5,236 nt of DNA, from positions 1-5,236 of the forward strand of contig SHAI01000168.1 in the NCBI GenBank assembly GCA_004213235.1. The letters are read 5' to 3'. Position numbers and translations under genes: made by a program. Origin of the DNA: Parvularculaceae bacterium (GTDB taxonomy: Bacteria; Pseudomonadota; Alphaproteobacteria; Caulobacterales; Parvularculaceae). Positions 1 to 5,236 of this stretch are shown here, piece by piece; position 1 is the first letter of the stretch; every line of letters starts with the position of its first letter. The notes beneath the pieces were generated by a model. That model made no database searches. It saw nothing but the letters and a program-made list of their open reading frames with translations, and had not been told where the DNA came from.

Positions 1-1263
1 ATGCCCCGGCAACCCTTCTGCATCGGCAAGCCGCGCGGCGGCAGGTGCCAATGCGGAAAATGCTGCCAAGTCAGTTTGCAAAATGGTCGTGCGTTTCATG
101 AAATTTTGAACGGAAAGTCCAGAAGCAAACCTCGCCGCGCCAGATGTAGGGAGAACATGATTAGGCCCCGCCACATAGTCGCCCAACGCCTCAGGGGCAT
201 AACGCCCCAGGAATACAGCACCAGCATGACGGATCCTGGCGAAGAGCGCATTCGGCTCGGCAACAGCAAGCTCTAAATGTTCCGGTGCCAAACGATCAAC
301 CAATCGCGGCGCATCGGCCAAAAGATCATTCACGACAATGACTGCGGAATTATTTTGCCATGCCGCATGGACAATCTCACGGCGTGGATGTGCGGCAATC
401 TGCGCGCCGACTTCGTTCACCACGGCATCTGCATATGCCGCATCATCCGTGATGAGAATGCACTGTGACGATGGATCGTGCTCTGCCTGGCTTAGCAAGT
501 CGGCGGCAGTCCAGCCCACCGGGTTATCGGCATCTGCCACAACAAGTATTTCTGACGGTCCCGCGATGCTGTCTACACCAACGACACCAAAAACCTGACG
601 TTTTGCTTCCGCCACATAGGCATTGCCGGGACCAACAATAACATCAACAGGTTCAATCGGATCCGCCCCGTGAGCCATCGCAGCAACAGCTTGCGCGCCG
701 CCGATGCGCCAAATCTCGTCAATATCAGCAATGTGTGCCGCAGCCAAAACCGCATCAGTTATTTCGCCCCCGGGCGTCGGCGTGCACATAACCAGGCGGC
801 GCACGCCGGCCACTTTTGCCGGAATGGCATTCATCAATACGCTGGACGGATACGCCGCACGCCCGCCAGGGGCATATAACCCCGCCGCATCGACCGACGT
901 CCATCGCCAGCCGAGCGATGCCCCCACTTCATCTTTGTACATTATATCTTTCGGCAGCTGCCGCTCATGAAATGCAAAAATGCGATCCGCGGCAAGCTGC
1001 AGGGCGTCACGTAGGTCCGGCGCAATCCGATTTGCGGCTGCGGTAATCTCGCCCTTTTCAATACGAGCGGTTTGTGGGTCAATCGATACGCGGTCAAAAC
1101 GCTGCGTATAGTCGGCTACGGCAGAAAAACCGTTCGCACACACATCCTTTATTATGTCAGCAACCGCCGGTCCGACTTCGTCAAGTGCGCCGCGACTAGC
1201 CGTCGCCAGAGCATTAAATTTCTCCGGGAAGTCTTCATCGAGACTATTCAATCGCAACGCCAT
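1..1263 (-). CDS. hisD: Histidinol dehydrogenase (3' end cut by the window edge)
   Basis: This enzyme makes the last two oxidations of histidine synthesis, L-histidinol to L-histidine with two NAD+, in the cytoplasm as a zinc-dependent homodimer. The frame is open from ATG at 1263 to base 1, giving 421 visible residues. The family is usually about 430 residues, so roughly ten are missing. Visible family motifs are YAPGGRAAYPSS (130-141), RIGGAQAVAA (186-195), VGPGNAYVAEAKRQ (210-223), DSIAGPSEILVVAD (231-244), DLLSQAEHDP (255-264) and APEHLEL (326-332). By alignment with E. coli, Q259, H262, D362 and H421 are the zinc ligands and E328/H329 the catalytic pair. H421 is the very last codon in the window. 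The ATG is supported by a GGAGG ten bases upstream and by an in-frame stop shortly before it. The gene lies 38 bases after the DUF2948 gene, away from any other his gene in view, and is probably co-transcribed with murA. Identification is very secure. Confidence 0.98.
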   Translation of the reverse strand, partial: MALRLNSLDEDFPEKFNALATASRGALDEVGPAVADIIKDVCANGFSAVADYTQRFDRVSIDPQTARIEKGEITAAANRIAPDLRDALQLAADRIFAFHERQLPKDIMYKDEVGASLGWRWTSVDAAGLYAPGGRAAYPSSVLMNAIPAKVAGVRRLVMCTPTPGGEITDAVLAAAHIADIDEIWRIGGAQAVAAMAHGADPIEPVDVIVGPGNAYVAEAKRQVFGVVGVDSIAGPSEILVVADADNPVGWTAADLLSQAEHDPSSQCILITDDAAYADAVVNEVGAQIAAHPRREIVHAAWQNNSAVIVVNDLLADAPRLVDRLAPEHLELAVAEPNALFARIRHAGAVFLGRYAPEALGDYVAGPNHVLPTSGAARFASGLSVQNFMKRTTILQTDLAAFSALAPAAARLADAEGLPGH

Positions 1264-1273
1264 AGCAACGCGA

Positions 1274-1278
1274 CCTCC
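1274..1278 (-). promoter_or_regulatory. hisD: Shine-Dalgarno of hisD
   Basis: A perfect GGAGG on the minus strand lies ten bases before the hisD ATG at 1263. It is the clearest ribosome binding site in the window. It indicates that hisD is translated independently of the DUF2948 gene, which ends 38 bases upstream, rather than by translational coupling. Confidence 0.75.
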
Positions 1279-1301
1279 AAGATAAGCATGTTAAATAAAG
1301 C

Positions 1302-1760
1302 CTACGCGTCTGAACTATGGTCAGGCCGCGATTTTGTTGGCCATGGGTCCGTCAAGTCGCGAACTGCGACATTGACGCTTTCGACATCAAGGCGAATGCC
1401 CCCCCCACCGGCAAAGTCCAGATAAATGGCACCGTCTCCATCATCTCCCAGCTCAAAACGTACAGCGAGAAGGTCAAGAACCGCCTCGCCCGCCTGCTGG
1501 CGGATAGCCTGGTGCGACACAGATATGACATCATCGAAATGGCATCCGGTCCGTACACGGGCAAACATATTACTTTTGCCAGATGCTGCGCACTCCCAAA
1601 CAAATCGATTGAGAACAAGCGCAAATCTGCGTGCATCAGGGTCAAAGGCGATATCCTTGATCTTGACCACAGCATCCTGGAGCACAGAGGAAAGAACGTT
1701 CAGATCGTCAGCATCTGCCGCCATAAGTCGCAAAGGTTTGTAATCGCGCAATCCGGCCAT
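1302..1760 (-). CDS. DUF2948 family protein, function unknown
   Basis: This is a 152-residue soluble protein with no signal peptide or membrane segment. I recognise it as the DUF2948 family from LRLMAADADDLNVLSSVLQDA (about residues 10-30), the DIAFDPDARRFALVLNRFVWE block (36-56), FARVRTGCHFDDV (66-78), the glycine run FAGGGGIRLDVE (115-126) and the C-terminal WPTKSRPDH (139-147). The family is largely alphaproteobacterial, and its genes are commonly found between murA and hisD, as here. No biochemical function is known to me. The ATG at 1760 is six bases after the murA stop codon, with only a weak purine stretch upstream, so translation is probably coupled to murA. An internal Met at residue 13 is a less likely start because it would remove part of the conserved N-terminal block. 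The GGGG stretch is encoded by a run of eight G. The opposite strand is also open over almost the same span, but that frame has no family features. Confidence 0.93.
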   Translation of the reverse strand: MAGLRDYKPLRLMAADADDLNVLSSVLQDAVVKIKDIAFDPDARRFALVLNRFVWECAASGKSNMFARVRTGCHFDDVISVSHQAIRQQAGEAVLDLLAVRFELGDDGDGAIYLDFAGGGGIRLDVESVNVAVRDLTDPWPTKSRPDHSSDA

Positions 1761-1766
1761 AATTAA

Positions 1767-3029
1767 TCACTCGCCCTTTACCCGCTCAATTAGTGCGCCG
1801 CACCTTACCAGCTTTTCTTCCAGCCGTTCAAAACCGCGATCAAGATGATAGACGCGATTGACCATTGTCTGACCTTCTGCACCAAGCGCGGCAATGACCA
1901 GTCCCATCGATGCGCGCAGATCAGTCGCCATGACAGGGGCACCTTTTAATCTCGGCACACCGGTCACCATCGCCACCTGTCCGTTAACGGATATTTTTGC
2001 CCCCATGCGGGCCAATTCCGGCGCATGCATGAAGCGGTTTTCGAAAATCGTCTCGCGAATTGTTGAAACACCTTGTGCTGTGGTCATGACCGCCATGAAC
2101 TGCGCCTGCAAGTCCGTAGGAAATCCAGGAAACGGGTCAGTGACAATATCAACGCCCACGCATCGCTCAGCCGGGCGGGCGGCAACAATCCCGCCATCGC
2201 GGGCGGTTAGCTGGATGCCGGCCGCCTCCAATGCACCAACCGCAGCACCAATAAGGTCCAGACGGGCACCGCGCAGGAAAACCTCACCACCAGCCGCACC
2301 GGCAGCAAGCGCATATGCGCCGGTTTCGATCCGATCAGGCATCACGGCATAGTCTGCCCCATTCAGCGACGACACGCCGGTAATACGGATCTCCGGTCCG
2401 CCATCACCTTCAATCTTTGCGCCCATCGCCCGCAGGCAATCAGCAAGGTCAACGATTTCCGGCTCCAGCGCGGCGTTGATCAAAACAGTGTCGCCCTTCG
2501 CCAGTACGCCCGCCATCATAGCGTGCTCGGTTGCTCCAACAGAGACGAAAGGAAAAGCAATCCTTGCCCCAGACAGCCCGCGCGGCGCACTTGCGATGAC
2601 GTAGCCTTCATCCAGTTCAATCACCGCCCCCATCGCCTCGAGCGATTTGAGATGAAGATCCACCGGCCGCGCGCCAATAGCGCAGCCGCCAGGCAACGAC
2701 ACTTTCGCTTGATGTTCCCGGGCCAAAAGCGGGCCTAAGACGTTGAAAGAAGCCCGCATCTTCCGGACCAGGTCATAGGGTGCCAGCGTCGATGTGATCG
2801 TCCTCGCGTCAAGGGTAAGATCTGTCCCATTGCGCTTGGTCTCTACCCCCAATGCCTCGAGTAGACGCAAGAGCATGTCCACATCGGCGAGCCTTGGCAC
2901 ATTCGACAGGGCCAGTGGCTTATCTGACAACAATGCGGCCGCCATGAGCTTCAATGCGGAGTTTTTCGCGCCGCTGATTTCGATATCGCCATAAAGCGGG
3001 CGTCCGCCAATTATTGCTAGTTTATCCAT
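1767..3029 (-). CDS. murA: UDP-N-acetylglucosamine 1-carboxyvinyltransferase (MurA)
   Basis: MurA transfers enolpyruvate from phosphoenolpyruvate to UDP-N-acetylglucosamine, the first committed step of peptidoglycan synthesis, in the cytoplasm. From the ATG at 3029 the protein is 420 residues, close to the 419 of E. coli MurA, and aligns with it from residue 1 (MDKLAIIGG). Key residues are all present: K22/N23 in ISGAKN, R92 in KMRAS, the catalytic C116 in SLPGGCAIGARP with R121, D306 in DPFPGFPTD, R372 in DLRASMG and R398 in HLDRGFERLEEK. It ends in the typical ERVKGE. The loop cysteine is the residue that fosfomycin alkylates, so the enzyme should be of the sensitive type. A GTG at 3053 would add eight residues, but its AGGA is only two bases away and the extension has no counterpart in E. 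coli MurA. The ATG has a modest GAGAA seven bases upstream. It is followed six bases later by the DUF2948 gene. Confidence 0.98.
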   Translation of the reverse strand: MDKLAIIGGRPLYGDIEISGAKNSALKLMAAALLSDKPLALSNVPRLADVDMLLRLLEALGVETKRNGTDLTLDARTITSTLAPYDLVRKMRASFNVLGPLLAREHQAKVSLPGGCAIGARPVDLHLKSLEAMGAVIELDEGYVIASAPRGLSGARIAFPFVSVGATEHAMMAGVLAKGDTVLINAALEPEIVDLADCLRAMGAKIEGDGGPEIRITGVSSLNGADYAVMPDRIETGAYALAAGAAGGEVFLRGARLDLIGAAVGALEAAGIQLTARDGGIVAARPAERCVGVDIVTDPFPGFPTDLQAQFMAVMTTAQGVSTIRETIFENRFMHAPELARMGAKISVNGQVAMVTGVPRLKGAPVMATDLRASMGLVIAALGAEGQTMVNRVYHLDRGFERLEEKLVRCGALIERVKGE

Positions 3030-3068
3030 ATTTCTCGTTACGGCTTTGAACACCGTCCTGATTGAATC

Positions 3069-3094
3069 GCATCACGACTTCAAAGGCATGATGC
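3069..3094 (-). other. Possible hairpin in the murA leader
   Basis: On the minus strand GCATCATG and CGTGATGC can pair as an eight-base stem, seven Watson-Crick pairs and one U-G wobble, around a ten-base loop. It sits in the 81-base gap between the small upstream gene and murA, ending about 40 bases before the murA ATG. There is no T run after it, so it does not look like an intrinsic terminator. The plus-strand RNA would carry a C-A mismatch where the minus-strand RNA has the wobble, so the structure suits a minus-strand transcript slightly better. It may be chance, and I assign no function. Confidence 0.3.
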
Positions 3095-3110
3095 TGGCTT
3101 GGCGTTGCGC

Positions 3111-3296
3111 CTATTTTTTGGCCTTCCGACGGCGAAGATTTGCTCTTAACGCTTCTGCAAGTCTTGATTCTCGTGTCTGTTGGCCATCCTCGATTGAAGA
3201 GCTCTTTTTTTTAACAGGAGCGCTGCCGCCCGTTTTTTCGCCCCCGGCCGACGGTGCCACGCATGGTTTTCCCGATGTGTTATCTGAATCGATCAT
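3111..3296 (-). CDS. Small basic-tailed protein of unknown function, 61 residues
   Basis: The product is a hydrophilic 61-residue protein without signal peptide, membrane segment or known domain. Residues 1-40 are low in complexity and rich in Gly, Ser, Lys and Pro, so probably disordered. Residues 41-61 (TRESRLAEALRANLRRRKAKK) could form an amphipathic helix ending in a strongly positive cluster. From memory, tails of the type RLAxALRxNLRRRKAQ occur in small unnamed alphaproteobacterial proteins, which is my main reason to believe the gene. The ATG at 3296 is the only Met in the frame, and a TAG lies just upstream in frame. The ribosome site is weak (AGG, eight bases before the ATG). The gene sits 55 bases after the oxoprolinase stop and 67 bases before the murA start chosen by the longest frame (81 before the likely ATG). 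Codons for KKK form a run of eight A. A nucleic-acid or ribosome contact is conceivable from the charge but is only a guess. Confidence 0.68.
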   Translation of the reverse strand: MIDSDNTSGKPCVAPSAGGEKTGGSAPVKKKSSSIEDGQQTRESRLAEALRANLRRRKAKK

Positions 3297-3308
3297 GGCG
3301 CGAACCTA

Positions 3309-3336
3309 GTTATGCGGAAGTGCGCGTCAAGGCCAA
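3309..3336 (-). promoter_or_regulatory. Weak candidate promoter before the small gene and murA cluster
   Basis: In the 55-base gap after the oxoprolinase stop codon, the minus strand reads TTGGCC (3336-3331), a 16-base spacer and CATAAC (3314-3309). Each hexamer matches four of six sigma-70 consensus positions. A start about seven bases further on would leave only a few bases before the ATG at 3296, making that message nearly leaderless, which weakens the case. It is the best promoter-like pair I could find in this gap, but such pairs arise often by chance. Confidence 0.2.
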
Positions 3337-3351
3337 GCTTAGCACCAAAAC

Positions 3352-5236
3352 TCAACCATGCCCCCAAGCCCCACCACCGGGCGTTTCAATTACGATCAAA
3401 TCGCCCGCGCTGACCTCAAGACCATCGACGCCGGCAAACTCAACCCGTTCTCCCGATGGGCGTTCCACCCATTGCCGACCGACCGCCCCCATGCCGCCAC
3501 CAGAGAGGCCGTGGGGCCCGGAACGCCGTGAGGAAGACACGAACGAGAGCGTCTGCGGCGCACAGACCCGGATTTTTCGAACCACGCCATCCCCGCCCCG
3601 GTTTACCCCCGCGCCGCCAGATCCGCGCCGGATACTGAACGCCTCTACCCTGAAGGGGTAGCGAAATTCCATGAGTTCAGGGTCAGTTATCCGCGTATTG
3701 GTCATGTCCGTGTGAACGGCCGATGCGCCTTGGAAGTCGGGCCCTGCCCCGGCACCGCCACATATTGTCTCGTAATATTGGCGTGTGGCGTCACCCAGCA
3801 AGAGATTATTCATGGTACCTTGTGCGCCTGCCCGCACCCCAAGGGCACCAAAAAGCACATTACATATGGCCTGGCTGATTTCGGTATTGCCTGCGACCAC
3901 CGCACGGTCCGGATCCGGTGCCAGTAAAGACCCCTGAGGAATGCGGATATCGATCGGTGCCAAACATCCCTCGTTCAGCGGCATGTCATCGCCCACAAGA
4001 CAACGGAACACATAAAGAACCGCTGCGCGCGCGACCGCAGAAGGCGCATTGAAATTATCCCAAGACTGCTCGCTCGTCCCTGAAAAATCGATCAGCGCCC
4101 GGCGCTGATGATGATCCACGTGAACAGCGACACAGATCTTGCCACCATTTTCCAGATCAAGCTGGAATGACCCGTCAGAAAGGACGTCAATTGCTTTGCG
4201 AACCCGTTCTTCCGCATAGGATACAATCGCCTGCATTTCCCGATTTAATGTATCGGCACCATATCTTCGCACCAACTCATGCAACGCGCGCACCCCAGCA
4301 TTGTTAGCAGCAACCTGCGCGGCAATATCGGCCACATTCTCATCGGGATTTCGCGCTGGAAACGCACACGCCTGCAAGAGCTCCCGGAAATCTGCCTCCC
4401 GCAAATCACCGTTTCGCACCAAAAGAAAATCGTCAATGACAACTCCCTCTTGCGCGAGGGTTTTGGAAAAGGGCGGTGCAGACCCCGGCGCGATGCCGCC
4501 AATATCGGCATGGTGCCCCCGGTTCGCCACGAAGAATAAGAGTTCCTTACCTTCCATATCGTGGACCGGCGCAATCACGGTAATATCCGGCAAATGGGTC
4601 CCCCCTGCCCCCGGATTATTCAGGGCAATCATGTCACCGGGCCGCAATTCATCCCCGCGCACCGAAAGCACATGCCGCACACTTTGCCCCATAGCGCCAA
4701 GATGCACCGGCACATGGGGCGCATTGGCAATAAGCGCACCATGGCGGTCAAATATGGCACATGAGAAGTCTAATCGCTCCTTCATGTTCACGCTCGCAGC
4801 GGTATTTTTCAGTACCGACCCCATTTGCTCCGCAAGCCCCATAAACATATTTGCAAACAGCTCAAGGCGAACCGGCGCGGCTTTATGCCCTTGCGTCAAG
4901 GCCACTTCGTCCCCCGGCACTTCACGACAGAGAGATAACAGCACCTCTCCCCCCTTAAGGACACGCGCCTCCCAACCTGCATCGACAACAATCGTCGCCG
5001 TCCGGTCAACAATCAGCGCAGGACCACAAATCCGCGCATCCGCCGCCAAATCATCGCGCGCAAAGACATGCGCATCCGCACGATGCCCATCAGCAAAAAA
5101 AGAAATATCGCCAATTTTCTCAGTCTGGGTTTTTTTCCTATCCTCACTGGGGCTTGTTAAATCACCGCCAGGTTCAATCGTCTCTATAGCGATTTTCTCA
5201 ACGATGATCTCCCGATCCATGCGTGAAAATCCAAAA
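3352..5236 (-). CDS. 5-oxoprolinase/hydantoinase family protein, C-terminal part (HyuA tail fused to HyuB); 5' end outside window
   Basis: The family hydrolyses cyclic amides with ATP: 5-oxoproline to glutamate, or hydantoins to N-carbamoyl amino acids. Some relatives are acetone or acetophenone carboxylases. The frame is open at the right edge, giving 627 visible residues. Residues 1-105 are the tail of the hydantoinase A half: an FGF motif at 1-3, a variable linker, then CGPALIVDRTATIVVDAGW (70-88). The hydantoinase B domain follows, with LELFANMFMGLAEQMG (about 124-139), NTAASVNMKERLDFSCA (144-160), AGGTHLPDITV (210-220), ANRGHHADIGGIAPGSAPPFS (237-257), FSGTSEQSWDNFNAPS (384-399), GNTEISQAICNVLFGA (449-464) and the glycine-rich end TPGGGAWG. 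Fusion of both halves in one chain is typical of 5-oxoprolinases of about 1,200 residues, so that activity is the best guess, but the substrate cannot be proved. An ATG at 5220 lies inside conserved sequence and is probably not the start. No damage to the frame is visible. Confidence 0.95.
   Translation of the reverse strand, partial: FGFSRMDREIIVEKIAIETIEPGGDLTSPSEDRKKTQTEKIGDISFFADGHRADAHVFARDDLAADARICGPALIVDRTATIVVDAGWEARVLKGGEVLLSLCREVPGDEVALTQGHKAAPVRLELFANMFMGLAEQMGSVLKNTAASVNMKERLDFSCAIFDRHGALIANAPHVPVHLGAMGQSVRHVLSVRGDELRPGDMIALNNPGAGGTHLPDITVIAPVHDMEGKELLFFVANRGHHADIGGIAPGSAPPFSKTLAQEGVVIDDFLLVRNGDLREADFRELLQACAFPARNPDENVADIAAQVAANNAGVRALHELVRRYGADTLNREMQAIVSYAEERVRKAIDVLSDGSFQLDLENGGKICVAVHVDHHQRRALIDFSGTSEQSWDNFNAPSAVARAAVLYVFRCLVGDDMPLNEGCLAPIDIRIPQGSLLAPDPDRAVVAGNTEISQAICNVLFGALGVRAGAQGTMNNLLLGDATRQYYETICGGAGAGPDFQGASAVHTDMTNTRITDPELMEFRYPFRVEAFSIRRGSGGAGVNRGGDGVVRKIRVCAPQTLSFVSSSRRSGPHGLSGGGMGAVGRQWVERPSGERVEFAGVDGLEVSAGDLIVIETPGGGAWGHG

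Noticed and set aside
195..212. Inverted repeat GGGGC...GCCCC inside hisD, with a similar GGGG...CCCC near 867-885.
   Set aside because: Both lie within conserved codons for YAP-containing motifs and are explained by coding; no T run and no gene boundary nearby.
573..755. A 60-residue minus-strand frame with hydrophobic stretches inside hisD, which might suggest a small membrane protein.
   Set aside because: It is a +1-type shadow of hisD over its best conserved motifs; no ribosome site was seen and hisD is intact through the region.
1254..1271. Direct repeat GCAACGC at 1254-1260 and 1265-1271 flanking the hisD start codon.
   Set aside because: Two seven-base copies only; one is coding sequence, and the repeat is short enough to be chance.
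1317..1766. A 149-residue plus-strand frame almost exactly antisense to the DUF2948 gene.
   Set aside because: Its translation shows no domain-like pattern and is rich in scattered Arg, Cys and Lys; the minus-strand frame matches a known family over its full length.
1894..2352. A 152-residue plus-strand frame opposite murA.
   Set aside because: It is a shadow of murA, with a low-complexity Ala/Pro/Ser/Arg composition typical of antisense frames in this kind of DNA.
5095..5136. Two seven-base homopolymers (A7 at 5095-5101 and T7 at 5130-5136) in the linker of the oxoprolinase, considered as a frameshift splitting hyuA from hyuB.
   Set aside because: The frame reads through both and is flanked on each side by family sequence in the same frame, so no shift is needed.
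1..5236. Search for mobile elements, CRISPR repeats, tRNA or rRNA genes, defence genes or phage genes.
   Set aside because: No recognisable signature on either strand; the window is filled by housekeeping and metabolic genes with short gaps.

Overview
The window looks like ordinary chromosomal DNA from an alphaproteobacterium. The evidence is the gene order murA, DUF2948, hisD, which is common in that class, together with the protein sequences. Everything I can support as a gene lies on the minus strand, so transcription runs from the right edge to the left. Coding is dense: the gaps between genes are 55, 81, 6 and 38 bases, and no stretch above 300 bases lacks a gene. I see no RNA genes, mobile elements, CRISPR arrays or long repeats.

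From right to left (5' to 3' on the minus strand): (1) 5236-3352 is the C-terminal portion of a large 5-oxoprolinase/hydantoinase-type protein. It holds the tail of a hydantoinase A half fused to a complete hydantoinase B half, and its reading frame is still open at the right edge. (2) 3296-3111 is a 61-residue protein with a very basic C-terminus and no known function. (3) 3029-1767 is murA, the first committed step of peptidoglycan synthesis, with its active-site residues intact. (4) 1760-1302 is a DUF2948 protein of unknown function, six bases after murA. (5) 1263-1 is hisD, histidinol dehydrogenase, cut by the left edge about ten residues before its expected end.

The short gap between murA and DUF2948, the strong Shine-Dalgarno before hisD, and the lack of any terminator-like structure between these genes suggest that murA, DUF2948 and hisD are co-transcribed. 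The small upstream gene may belong to the same unit. The oxoprolinase gene is metabolically unrelated on its face; it either ends its own transcript or reads through into the murA cluster. I found no new biological system. The points most worth a second look are the false start codon near the right edge, the uncharacterised small protein, the DUF2948 linkage, and a possible hairpin in the murA leader.
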